The notes: a model not told the origin generated them from the letters alone. A stretch of DNA of 9,071 nt from a bacterium (GCA_021828445.1 JAJZJD010000041.1:1-9071), one strand, 5' to 3'; shown: positions 1-7,431, numbered from the stretch's first letter. Program-made: numbers and translations.

Positions 1-1
1 C

Positions 2-1186
2 GCGAGCGTCGATGCGGATACCGGAGACAACGACGACGGAAGATTTTTCACGTGGACGTATAACGAATTTAAAGAGGTTTTTCCGGATAAGGAAGAGTTA
101 AATGCCGCGGCAGAATTGTTTAATATAAACAAAGAAGGCATTATGCGTCATGCCGGAAGCGAAACCTCGGTTTCCGGCGATTTTTCGGACAAGAGTTTCC
201 GGCAGGGCGGCGTTCCTAACGTATTATATGCCGGAGCTTACGCGAAGGCTTTAGGAAGCAAACAATACAACGGTATTATCTCAAAGCTCGGAACTTTCAG
301 AGAAAAAAGAAAAAAACCGTTTATCGACAGGATAAAATATTCATCCGTGAACGGAAACATTATATATTCCATTACGGAATTAAGCAAGATATTCAGCCCT
401 TTCGATTCAAACCGGCAAAAATTAAACGGAATAGCCGAAAAATCGATTAAGATTTTTTTAGATATTTTTGATAAAAACGGGGATATAGGGAGATTTACGG
501 GCGAGCCGGGGGGTTCCGTTTTAGACGATAACGCATATATTATTCTGGCGCTGATAGGATTATTTGAAACTACGTCAAAACCGCTCTATTTTATTTACGC
601 AAAAAAAATAGCCGAATATGTTATTAAGAATTTTTACGACGGCGAAAAGGGCGGGTTTTTTGATATAAAACACACGACGAAGAGTTCAAAGATAGGTTTT
701 TTAAGCCATAAGGAAAAGAATATCGCCGATTACGGCGGCTGTTCGCAAAACGCTTCCATATTATCGGGAATGTCGAAACTGCATATGCTTACCGGAGAAG
801 TTCAGTTTAAAAACGTAATATTAAAATCTTTCGAATATTTTATAAACGAAGCGAATATGCTTAAGCATAACGCATCCGGTTATTTAGTAAGCCTCATCGA
901 TTATGCGTCCGTGGCGGATGTCAATGTTATCGCAGGCAGATACGGCGATAAAGCCGTTGCCGATTTTTTCGATATGTCCGGTAAATCAGGTTTTAACGCG
1001 TTTAATATTTTCATAGACATGAATAATAAGGGCTTGACCGATAGTTATTCGGGTTTTGAAGGGTTTGGAAAAGGAGATGCGTTAATTCTGGAGGAGATAA
1101 GAAACGCCGCCGCTGAATTCGGCAGGGTAAAAAAGCCTTTGGTTTTCCAGTGCGGGAATAAATCGTGCAGCGTGAAAATTTTATAA
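2..1186 (+). CDS. YyaL/DUF255-family (SPATA20-like) protein, C-terminal part, 5' cut by window
   Basis: The reading frame is open from base 2 with no start, so the gene begins outside the window. The ATG at 116 is internal, because the upstream frame already encodes family sequence (SVDADT, then DDGRFFTWTYNEF). The family has an N-terminal thioredoxin-like DUF255 domain, not visible here, and a C-terminal alpha/alpha six-hairpin barrel like those of N-acylglucosamine 2-epimerases. About 394 residues are present, against roughly 600-700 for full-length members. Recognisable stretches are FTWTYNEF, GVPNVLY, FREKRKKP, GGSVLDDNAYIILAL and GEKGGFFD. The usually conserved DDK..TSWNG motif reads IDRIKYSSVNG, so this is a divergent member. 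The biochemical role of the family is poorly defined, and I assign no substrate. A promoter 45 bp downstream suggests the next gene is transcribed separately. Family assignment is from recalled motifs, not a search. Confidence 0.82.
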   Translation, partial: ASVDADTGDNDDGRFFTWTYNEFKEVFPDKEELNAAAELFNINKEGIMRHAGSETSVSGDFSDKSFRQGGVPNVLYAGAYAKALGSKQYNGIISKLGTFREKRKKPFIDRIKYSSVNGNIIYSITELSKIFSPFDSNRQKLNGIAEKSIKIFLDIFDKNGDIGRFTGEPGGSVLDDNAYIILALIGLFETTSKPLYFIYAKKIAEYVIKNFYDGEKGGFFDIKHTTKSSKIGFLSHKEKNIADYGGCSQNASILSGMSKLHMLTGEVQFKNVILKSFEYFINEANMLKHNASGYLVSLIDYASVADVNVIAGRYGDKAVADFFDMSGKSGFNAFNIFIDMNNKGLTDSYSGFEGFGKGDALILEEIRNAAAEFGRVKKPLVFQCGNKSCSVKIL

Positions 1187-1230
1187 ATTTAAAAAAAATT
1201 AAATAAAATTTAAAATTGTGCCGATAATTC

Positions 1231-1260
1231 TTGACATAAATTAATATGTTGTAGTAATAT
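1231..1260 (+). promoter_or_regulatory. Sigma70-type promoter for the LysM/NlpC-P60 gene
   Basis: A perfect -35 box TTGACA lies at 1231-1236. TAATAT at 1255-1260 follows after an 18-bp spacer and matches four of six -10 positions. Transcription would start near 1267, leaving a leader of about 70 nt before the ATG at 1338. It probably drives the hydrolase, lgt and the barrel gene together. No operator or riboswitch is apparent in the leader. Confidence 0.6.
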
Positions 1261-1337
1261 ACTTTACTATTAGCACATTAGCAACAGATATATACGGCGC
1301 ATAAACAGTTTAACGTTTTTAAAACGAGGGAATTTGT

Positions 1338-2612
1338 ATGAAAAGAGTATTGGGTTTGCCGATATTTTTTACAATACTTTTTATTTTAATTTCAAATGCT
1401 TATTCCTACGTTAACGTTATTACCGTGCGCCCCGGCGCCACACTAGGACAGATTGCGGATGCCCATAATACCACGGTCGCATCTATAATGTCTCTAAACA
1501 AGCTTAATAACTACGTCATATATCCCGGCGAAAGATTAAAGGTTCCTTCAGGGTCGGGCGCTAACTCTTATCGTCCGTATCATCCCGTTCCTTCATTCGG
1601 CCGTTATACCGTTCAGTTCGGAGATACCCTTTCGTTGATAGCGCAGAAATATGGAACTTCTATCGCCGAATTAAGAAAACTTAATCATCTTTATTCCAAC
1701 GTTATAAGGCAGGGAGCGGTTCTTACGGTACCTGTCGGAACCGCCGTCTCAGCATCATATATTACCGTGCGCCCCGGCGCCACACTAGGACAGATTGCGG
1801 ATGCCCATAATACCACGGTCGCATCTATAATGTCTCTAAACAAGCTTAATAACTACGTCATATATCCCGGCGAAAGATTAAAGGTTCCTTCAGGGTCGGG
1901 CGCTAACTCTTATCGTCCGTATCATCCCGTTCCTTCATTCGGCCGTTATACCGTTCAGTTCGGAGATACCCTTTCGTTGATAGCGCAGAAATATGGAACT
2001 TCTATCGCCGAATTAAGAAAACTTAATCATCTTTATTCCAACGTTATAAGGCAGGGAGCGGTTCTTACGGTACCTGAAAGCTATAAAACATATAAAACGG
2101 CTCAAAATAATATAAATTATAACGCAAGTAACGGCGGCGGCAAAAAATATAATTATTACGGAAATGACAATTATAATAAGGCGACGTTTAAGGTTTTAAA
2201 CCCCAACAACTGCAAAGTTAAAAATAAAGGGTCTAATAATTTCAGATTAGGAAAGAAAATAGTTAATGTGGCATATAGATATAAAGGCGTTCCATATGTA
2301 TGGGGCGGAACAAGCGATAACGGAATGGATTGTTCGGGTCTGGTCCAGCATGTTTTTTTGAAATTAGGCATACATCTTCCAAGGACGGCGGCGGAACAGG
2401 CGAGATTGGGTACATATGTTCCTAAAAACGAGCTTAAACCGGGGGATTTGCTGTTTTTCAGGACATACGCATCGTATATTTCGCATGTCGGAATATATAT
2501 AGGACACGGGAAATTCATTCAGGAGAATTCAGACGCAGGAAAGACGACTATTAACAGTCTGGACAACGAGTATTTTGAAAGAACCTACGCTTTTGCTAAA
2601 TCCGTTAGATGA
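1338..2612 (+). CDS. Secreted peptidoglycan hydrolase: four LysM domains plus NlpC/P60 peptidase
   Basis: Residues 1-23 form a signal peptide ending in NAYS, with no lipobox cysteine, so the mature protein should be periplasmic or wall-bound. LysM domains, which bind the N-acetylglucosamine-containing glycan, lie at about 28-70, 90-132, 142-184 and 204-246. An Asn/Tyr/Lys-rich linker (about 247-300) leads to an NlpC/P60 cysteine peptidase at about 305-420, a fold that cuts D-gamma-glutamyl-diaminopimelate stem-peptide bonds. The nucleophile is Cys332 in DCSG and the base is His383 in SHVGIYIG. The third catalytic position, usually His, appears to be Gln395 in KFIQENS, a polar substitution I recall as tolerated in the family. 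LysM1-2 and LysM3-4 come from an exact DNA duplication. GAGGG at 1326-1330, 7 nt before the ATG, supports the start. lgt follows after 44 bp. Confidence 0.93.
   Translation: MKRVLGLPIFFTILFILISNAYSYVNVITVRPGATLGQIADAHNTTVASIMSLNKLNNYVIYPGERLKVPSGSGANSYRPYHPVPSFGRYTVQFGDTLSLIAQKYGTSIAELRKLNHLYSNVIRQGAVLTVPVGTAVSASYITVRPGATLGQIADAHNTTVASIMSLNKLNNYVIYPGERLKVPSGSGANSYRPYHPVPSFGRYTVQFGDTLSLIAQKYGTSIAELRKLNHLYSNVIRQGAVLTVPESYKTYKTAQNNINYNASNGGGKKYNYYGNDNYNKATFKVLNPNNCKVKNKGSNNFRLGKKIVNVAYRYKGVPYVWGGTSDNGMDCSGLVQHVFLKLGIHLPRTAAEQARLGTYVPKNELKPGDLLFFRTYASYISHVGIYIGHGKFIQENSDAGKTTINSLDNEYFERTYAFAKSVR
1418..2076 (+). repeat. Exact 317-bp tandem duplication of a LysM pair
   Basis: Bases 1418-1734 and 1760-2076 are identical in my line-by-line comparison, with a period of 342 bp (114 codons) and a 25-bp unique spacer at 1735-1759. 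Each copy encodes one LysM pair and keeps the reading frame. Identity extends through all synonymous positions, so the copy is recent or homogenised by recombination. Confidence 0.95.
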
Positions 2613-2656
2613 CGACCGTTATTAAAATAATACACAGGAGACCGTAAAAATAAATT

Positions 2657-3514
2657 ATGCTTAATTTTAATAACTGGTATGCCCCGAACCCGATTGTTTT
2701 TTTTGGAAATATTCCCGTTCACTGGTACGGAATATTAATCGGAATAGGTTTTGTCGCGGGCATAGCCATTGCTTATTTCAGGGCAAAATCATGGGGCGAA
2801 GACCCCGAAAACATAATTAATGTTATGGTTTTTGCCATACCCGTATCGATCATTTTTGCCCGCCTTTATTATGTGATATTTGCATGGGGATATTACGCAA
2901 ATAATCCGTTAAGCATTTTTTATATATGGCAGGGCGGACTTGCAATATACGGCGGGGAAATAGGCGGACTTCTGACGCTTTACTTATATACGCGCATAAA
3001 AAAACTTAACATATGGCTTTATATAGATATGCTTGTTCCGAGTCTTCTTCTGGGACAGGCTATAGGGAGATGGGGAAATTTTATAGACCAGCAGGCTTTC
3101 GGCTATCCCGTTAAATGGGGACTGCCTATAGCAAAAGGTCTGCGTCCGGTTAACGCTTATACGCCTAAACACTTGGTATTCGGTTTATGGGGTTATCCTT
3201 TTCAAACTGCCCGACCGGAAAATCTTACTATGTATTCCCATTTTGAACCTTCGTTCTTTTTTGAATCGATACCTAATTTTCTGGGGTTTATTTTTTTAAT
3301 GTGGCTTTCAAGGAAAAAACCTAAAACCTCCGGAAAGATTTTAATAGGTTACTTAATATGGTATGGAACTACGAGGTTTTTTACCGAAGGAACGAGAATC
3401 GACAGTTTATGGCTCGGAAACAGCATAAGGGTGTCGCAGGTTTTAAGCATGTTTGCCGTTATTATTTCTATCGGCGTTTTGATTTACAGGCACTATAAGT
3501 ATAATAAAGAATGA
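2657..3514 (+). CDS. lgt: Prolipoprotein diacylglyceryl transferase (Lgt)
   Basis: Lgt is an inner-membrane enzyme that moves diacylglycerol from phosphatidylglycerol to the lipobox cysteine of prolipoproteins, the first step of lipoprotein maturation. The 285-residue length and multiple hydrophobic segments are normal for the family. Signature regions in order are HWYGILIGIGFVAG (22-35), GGLAIYGGEIGG (93-104), GQAIGRWGNFIDQQAFG (133-149), FFFESIPNFLGF (200-211) and YGTTRFFTEGTR (236-247). Arg138, Asn141, Arg240 and Glu244 match catalytically important positions of E. coli Lgt (R143, N146, R239, E243). The position matching E. coli Glu151 is Gln146, and the preceding Asn of the signature is Asp144. 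The His103 position is Tyr98, a substitution I recall in other lineages. AGGAG at 2636-2640 lies 16 nt before the ATG, unusually far, but a TAA at 2651 excludes an earlier conventional in-frame start. Confidence 0.95.
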   Translation: MLNFNNWYAPNPIVFFGNIPVHWYGILIGIGFVAGIAIAYFRAKSWGEDPENIINVMVFAIPVSIIFARLYYVIFAWGYYANNPLSIFYIWQGGLAIYGGEIGGLLTLYLYTRIKKLNIWLYIDMLVPSLLLGQAIGRWGNFIDQQAFGYPVKWGLPIAKGLRPVNAYTPKHLVFGLWGYPFQTARPENLTMYSHFEPSFFFESIPNFLGFIFLMWLSRKKPKTSGKILIGYLIWYGTTRFFTEGTRIDSLWLGNSIRVSQVLSMFAVIISIGVLIYRHYKYNKE

Positions 3515-4593
3515 GTAGAAAAGTTTTAGCAGTTATCTTTGTATCCGCCATATTCTTCGTATTATTTACAAACCCCCTTAAAAGCTTTGCAGGCGGTCCT
3601 GACGGAACCATTAATAATTTTATAAACCAGAATCCGTTTGCTTTCAGCATGCATAAGCCGAACACGTTTGTAAGTTTTAATGCCTTGCAATATCAGGGTT
3701 TTAATCAGGTTTACAATAATAACGGAGAGTTGATTTCTAAACCTGCCCAGCAGCAAATTTTGTTTATTCCGGCTTTTGTCTGGACTTACAGGTTTTTAAG
3801 AAAAGTAAATTTTTTCGAAGTCGCGTTTCCGATGGGGAGACAGAGCGTTCAGGGCAATGTTCCGCAAACTCTGCCTAACGGCAAACCCAACATTATGTTT
3901 ACAAACGGGTATCAATTTACGAACGGCGGGATAGGAAATCCGGTTATCTTTTACGGAATAGAGGCGTGGCACCAAAAACTCGGAAGATTCAAGTATAATT
4001 TTATGCCTATGCTTGTAACGGTAATCCCGAATAACTGGAACTCAAGTTCGGTTAATAATGTCGGAAGCGACGAGTTTAATTTCGAGCTTGCTTTAACGGG
4101 CGGATTGGGATATACGTTTAACAAAAAATTCAGGCTTGCTTTAGATTATGCGGTAGGCGAAAGCTATAATCTCGGACATGATTCGATTAACTATGCGGCG
4201 GCTACGGCTGCGGCTCCGACGGCGCTCGGATATAATTCAACCCTGTCTCCGACAGGCACGGGGAGTTATACTAACCCGGGCAATAACTTTATAGCAAATA
4301 CGTATCTCAGATTTATCTTATTTAAGAAATTAGAGATTTTTAACGAAACGGTTTTCGAAAACCAGAGCGCAAATTACGGCTGGTTTAATACTAATCCGCT
4401 TGGAGCGGCATCCACAAGTTTAAAATACGGCTATTTAAACAGCGGATATCAGGCATTAATGACCGGTCTCGGAGTTTCTTACCGTTACGGCAGAATAATT
4501 GCCGACGCAAGGGTATTGAAAACATTACATGCAAAAAACGGTCAGGATTTGACCATGGGACTTTTGTCCGTAACAATACCGTTTAAGTTTTAG
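3511..4593 (+). CDS. Putative outer-membrane beta-barrel protein
   Basis: The ATG overlaps the lgt stop in an ATGA arrangement, which suggests translational coupling. I see no strong Shine-Dalgarno sequence. Residues 1-27 are a signal peptide (short basic start, long hydrophobic core, likely cut after SFA). The mature part of about 333 residues has no long hydrophobic helix. It is rich in Gly, Asn, Tyr and Phe and shows alternating amphipathic segments such as FRLALDYAVGESY, NTYLRFILFKKLEIF and MTGLGVSYRYGRI. It ends in a terminal phenylalanine (TIPFKF), the usual C-terminal signal of barrels assembled by the BAM complex. The pattern recalls Phenol_MetA_deg-type and other small transporter-like barrels, but I cannot name a family or substrate. 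The gene ends 51 bp from the convergent kup stop, and I see no clear terminator between them. Confidence 0.72.
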   Translation: MSRKVLAVIFVSAIFFVLFTNPLKSFAGGPDGTINNFINQNPFAFSMHKPNTFVSFNALQYQGFNQVYNNNGELISKPAQQQILFIPAFVWTYRFLRKVNFFEVAFPMGRQSVQGNVPQTLPNGKPNIMFTNGYQFTNGGIGNPVIFYGIEAWHQKLGRFKYNFMPMLVTVIPNNWNSSSVNNVGSDEFNFELALTGGLGYTFNKKFRLALDYAVGESYNLGHDSINYAAATAAAPTALGYNSTLSPTGTGSYTNPGNNFIANTYLRFILFKKLEIFNETVFENQSANYGWFNTNPLGAASTSLKYGYLNSGYQALMTGLGVSYRYGRIIADARVLKTLHAKNGQDLTMGLLSVTIPFKF

Positions 4594-4644
4594 GGGAAAA
4601 ATATCCTGCGGGTTCTTTTTTGCTTGCGGGGAGATTAAAATCAT

Positions 4645-6516
4645 TTACATTTTTACCCTTACCATGACCCCGTTGACCTTTTCGGCTGGAAGTTTGTAAA
4701 ACCGCACGAATGAAGGCGACAGTTTTTTAATCAGCGCAAATATCCTCCAGAATATATTATTACTGACTATTTCCTCGAAGCCGTAAAATATGACGGTTTC
4801 GTCTATATTGTATTTTTTCAATACCGCTTCTACGTCAACGACCTCCGAATAGCCCGCCCTTATAGAGAACTGGCTCAGTCCCGGGGCAACGTCGTTTTTA
4901 AAAAGGATGTCGGTTCCATAAGGCTTTTCGGTTCTTTCTATCGAAACGAATATATTTTTTTCATAAATAATATTATTGTTAAACATCGTTTTAATTATGT
5001 AAGGTGATACTTTATTGGAAAGGCTTGCAAAAAAAAGCGATGTTCCCGCCAGTTTAGAAAAATTTTTATACCGGTATTCGTATTCTTTTAAAAATATGCT
5101 GAAGTCGGTCATCTTATATATGCTGTGCAGTTTTTTCTGCCCTTTTGTATATATCATTATAACGGCAAAAGGAATCGTGGCGAATATCAATGCAAAATAG
5201 CCTCCCTGAAGGGTTTTATAGAGCAGGTTAGACGTTAAAAATATAATATCCGCAAATGTCGTTATTAATGAAATAAACAGCATAAAATATCTTCTCTTAT
5301 GAAAGAAATGGATGTTTATTAAAATGCCCGTAAAAGTCATAGTTCCGCTGACGGCAAGTCCGTAAGCCATTGCAAGGTTATTCGACGTCTTAAATATTAG
5401 TATAGCCGCTAAAACGCTTAGAAATAAAAACCAGTTTGCAAAACCGATATATATCTGGGATTGGATTTCGCTAGATTTGTAGCTTATTTTTAAAAGGGGA
5501 ATAATCCTGTTGTTTATAAGCTGATAAACGATAGAGAAAATGCCGCTTATAACCGCCTGTGACGCTATTACCGTTGCCATAATGCTTAAAATGAGAAGAG
5601 GTATGTAAAAAATGTGCGACTGCGAATAAAGCATCTGAAAAAAGGTATTAGTATCGGTTTTATGGGTAAGCAGAAAAGCGCCCTGTCCCATATAGTTTAA
5701 AATAAGGGCGATAAATACGAAGACCCATGCTTTGGTTATGGGTTTTCTGCCTATATGTCCCATATCCGCATACAGCGCTTCTCCGCCGGTCGCGGAAAGA
5801 ATTACGTCCGATAGGACGAATAATGAAATGATGCCGTGGGCTATTAAGCGGTTTGCCGAAATATTGCCGTTAAACACGAACCTTAAAGCATAGCATGGAT
5901 TTATAACTTTTAAGAAAATTTGCGGCATATACGACAGCGACAAAAAACCGAAAGCTCCGATAGCGATAAACCACAAAAGCATAACCGGACTGAAAATATT
6001 TGCGACTTTTTCCGTTCCCTTGTGTTGATACCAGAATAATAAGGCGGTAATTATAATTGAAATAAAAACAACCGTATCGGTCGTTATATTTTTAAAAAAG
6101 GGTATCAGGCTCATGCCTTCGACCGCGCTCAATATACTGATAGCGGGAGTAATGACGGAATCGCCTATAAGGAGCGACAGGGCGATATACGATATTACGG
6201 TTATAAAAGCAATTTCCCTTGCGGATTTTATATATTTTTCGATGATATTTTTAAGTATTATCGTTCCGCCCTCGTTTCTTTCGCTTATACCCATGGCAAA
6301 CCAGACATACTGGACGGTGACCAAAAGCGTGAGCGTCCATATTATAAGGGATACGACGCCCAAAACATTTGAGTTTGTGACTTTGAGGTATGCGAAAATA
6401 ACGGCTACGGTGTATATGGGACTTGTCCCTATGTCGCCGAACACGATTCCGAGGGCTTTGAGCGATTTATTTTCCGCTAAAGCCTTTTTAGTTTTGTCTA
6501 TGCGCAAGCTATTCAA
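4645..6516 (-). CDS. kup: Kup-family low-affinity potassium transporter
   Basis: Kup/HAK/KT proteins import potassium across the inner membrane, coupled to protons in E. coli. The 623-residue length is typical. Diagnostic motifs in order are GIVFGDIGTSPIY (23-35), NEGGTIIL (81-88), GDSVITPAISILSAVEG (118-134), GGEALYADMGHIGRKP (244-259) and NYMGQGAFLL (274-283). About 12 hydrophobic segments span residues 20-455, followed by a soluble C-terminal domain of about 165 residues. The conserved GDIGTSP core lies close to the N-terminus, so the start must be near the given position. No ATG or GTG is available there. The first candidate is TTG at 6516-6514 and a second is TTG at codon 4, neither with a convincing Shine-Dalgarno sequence. 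The gene stands alone, convergent with the envelope block and divergent from the pilin operon. Confidence 0.95.
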   Translation of the reverse strand: MNSLRIDKTKKALAENKSLKALGIVFGDIGTSPIYTVAVIFAYLKVTNSNVLGVVSLIIWTLTLLVTVQYVWFAMGISERNEGGTIILKNIIEKYIKSAREIAFITVISYIALSLLIGDSVITPAISILSAVEGMSLIPFFKNITTDTVVFISIIITALLFWYQHKGTEKVANIFSPVMLLWFIAIGAFGFLSLSYMPQIFLKVINPCYALRFVFNGNISANRLIAHGIISLFVLSDVILSATGGEALYADMGHIGRKPITKAWVFVFIALILNYMGQGAFLLTHKTDTNTFFQMLYSQSHIFYIPLLILSIMATVIASQAVISGIFSIVYQLINNRIIPLLKISYKSSEIQSQIYIGFANWFLFLSVLAAILIFKTSNNLAMAYGLAVSGTMTFTGILINIHFFHKRRYFMLFISLITTFADIIFLTSNLLYKTLQGGYFALIFATIPFAVIMIYTKGQKKLHSIYKMTDFSIFLKEYEYRYKNFSKLAGTSLFFASLSNKVSPYIIKTMFNNNIIYEKNIFVSIERTEKPYGTDILFKNDVAPGLSQFSIRAGYSEVVDVEAVLKKYNIDETVIFYGFEEIVSNNIFWRIFALIKKLSPSFVRFYKLPAEKVNGVMVRVKM

Positions 6517-6663
6517 TTTTATTCTGTTTATTTTATAATGAATATTTTTATTATCGAAAACATTATTATATTACTTTTGAGAAAAAATGAAAGCGGATTA
6601 TGTAATCCCCCAAATCACGATTTAGAAATTTTTATATATGAATTATCTGAATCACTTAATAAT

Positions 6664-6723
6664 GTCATTGCGAGCGCAGCGAAGCAATCTAAAACGAGAT
6701 TGCTTCGCTGCGCTCGCAATGAC
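6664..6723. repeat. Perfect 27-bp inverted repeat (REP/MITE-like dispersed element)
   Basis: The arms 6664-6690 and 6697-6723 are exact reverse complements around a 6-nt loop (AAAACG). The core TCATTGCGAGCGCAGCGAAG resembles dispersed palindromic repeats seen in many bacterial genomes. A related half copy lies at 8892-8919. Transcribed, it would form a very stable stem, but no T-run follows, so it is not a standard intrinsic terminator. Confidence 0.9.
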
Positions 6724-6782
6724 GGAATATTAGAATTTATAAATATTTTCTAAAGCGAGATTTGGGTGTAAGTTATGCAATT

Positions 6783-6811
6783 TTTACATTTATATAAAAT
6801 TACGGTATAAT
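6783..6811 (+). promoter_or_regulatory. Sigma70-type promoter of the pseudopilin operon
   Basis: TTTACA (6783-6788, five of six matches) and a perfect TATAAT (6806-6811) are separated by the optimal 17 bp. The start point would be near 6818, giving a leader of about 68 nt that contains the GC-rich hairpin. This is the best promoter in the window and serves the gene starting at 6886, probably with the MNT and HEPN-pilin genes behind it. Confidence 0.75.
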
Positions 6812-6821
6812 TTAACTAACA

Positions 6822-6871
6822 TTGCTGAGAAGTCCCCGCCCTTACGGGCGGGATAGTTCGCAGTTAAGCAA
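6822..6871 (+). promoter_or_regulatory. GC-rich hairpin in the pilin mRNA leader, possible IS200/IS605-type end remnant
   Basis: CCCGCCC (6835-6841) and GGGCGGG (6846-6852) pair perfectly around a TTAC loop. An outer pair, TTGCT (6822-6826) with AGCAA (6867-6871), could close a larger structure. The context GAGAAGTCCCCGCCC recalls the hairpin at the right end of IS200/IS605-type TnpB elements, but no transposase or TnpB lies nearby. It sits just ahead of the ribosome-binding site and could also influence translation. No T-run follows, so it is not a standard terminator. Confidence 0.5.
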
Positions 6872-6885
6872 GAGGCGGCTGTCGG

Positions 6886-7431
6886 GTGAATAAAAATGGA
6901 TTCAGTCTTATAGAAATAGTCTTTACGATAATTATAATCGGGCTGACTGTGGGGGCGATAACCGAAAGTTTCATAGCCGGTTCGGCAAAGAGCGTAAATA
7001 TCGTGAACGAGGAAACGGCGGTAAACGTCGCGAAAAAGGAAATGGCGGCGCTGAATTACTGCCGGAACGGAGGAATTCCGACGAGCGGGGTGTGTAACGC
7101 GTTTAATAATGGCGTTGGGTCAGGGTCTTCGCCGTGGATAACCAATCTATCCAGTTTTGCTAATCAACAGCCCCCATATCTTATAAACAATGAGTGTTTT
7201 TATACGACGGTAAATGCTGCAAATGTTGATTTTACGGACCATTACAAAGGTATTAATGGTAATGGGTATATCCAGAATACTTCACCCGATTTCATCCAGA
7301 CCATAGTTCAAACCGGGTGGTTTGCCTCTAATGCGGGCGGCGGAAGCTGTCCAACGCCCCCGGCAGGATGTCCCGGAACTACAGGAAGTTGTCCGTATAT
7401 AACGTTATCGACGGTTTATGCGAATTATTAA
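6886..7431 (+). CDS. Type IV/type II pseudopilin with prepilin leader (GspI/PilV-like)
   Basis: The GTG start at 6886 gives a five-residue prepilin leader, VNKNG (first residue read as Met), followed by FSLIEIVFTIIIIGL. Prepilin peptidase should cut after Gly5 and methylate Phe6. Glu10 is the conserved mature Glu5 used in pilus or pseudopilus assembly. A single hydrophobic N-terminal helix is followed by a soluble domain with several cysteines (for example CRNGG, GVC, NECF, and two near the end) that could form disulfides. At 181 residues it fits minor pseudopilins of type II secretion or type IV pili. The helix resembles GspI/PilV proteins, but I would not name it more exactly. AGAGG at 6871-6875 supports the start. 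It is the first gene of the operon, and the next start overlaps or abuts its stop. Confidence 0.85.
   Translation: MNKNGFSLIEIVFTIIIIGLTVGAITESFIAGSAKSVNIVNEETAVNVAKKEMAALNYCRNGGIPTSGVCNAFNNGVGSGSSPWITNLSSFANQQPPYLINNECFYTTVNAANVDFTDHYKGINGNGYIQNTSPDFIQTIVQTGWFASNAGGGSCPTPPAGCPGTTGSCPYITLSTVYANY

Larger units (their letters stand above)
6517..6885. other. Divergent intergenic region between kup and the pilin operon
   Basis: This 369-bp AT-rich stretch holds no convincing gene. In order it contains the weakly defined kup start region, a perfect 27-bp inverted repeat at 6664-6723, a strong + strand promoter at 6783-6811 and a GC-rich hairpin at 6835-6852. AGAGG at 6871-6875, 10 nt before the GTG start at 6886, is the likely ribosome-binding site of the first pilin gene. 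I find no convincing kup promoter: TATAAA near 6537 on the minus strand lacks a good -35 partner. Confidence 0.7.

Noticed and set aside
1187..1230. AT-rich stretch after the YyaL-like gene as a terminator
   Set aside because: It has only A/T runs and no GC-containing stem.
1314..1326. CGTTTT-T-AAAACG inverted repeat before the hydrolase start
   Set aside because: The arms are separated by one base, so no hairpin can form, and I know of no operator with this sequence. Probably chance in AT-rich DNA.
1418..2076. Repeat array as CRISPR
   Set aside because: The repeat units are 317 bp, coding and only two in number. No short, regularly spaced repeats occur anywhere in the window.
2171..2518. 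115-codon - strand frame within the NlpC/P60 domain
   Set aside because: It is antisense to a clearly conserved catalytic domain and has no support of its own.
4605..4631. Possible terminator between the barrel gene and kup
   Set aside because: The two TGCGGG copies (4607-4612 and 4625-4630) around the T-run are direct, not inverted, so they cannot form a stem.
6113..6538. 141-codon + strand frame opposite kup
   Set aside because: It is a shadow of the conserved Kup membrane region, which explains its hydrophobicity.
6538..6753. 71-codon + strand frame in the kup-pilin gap
   Set aside because: Much of its second half is the perfect inverted repeat, no ribosome-binding site precedes it, and the protein shows no recognisable features.
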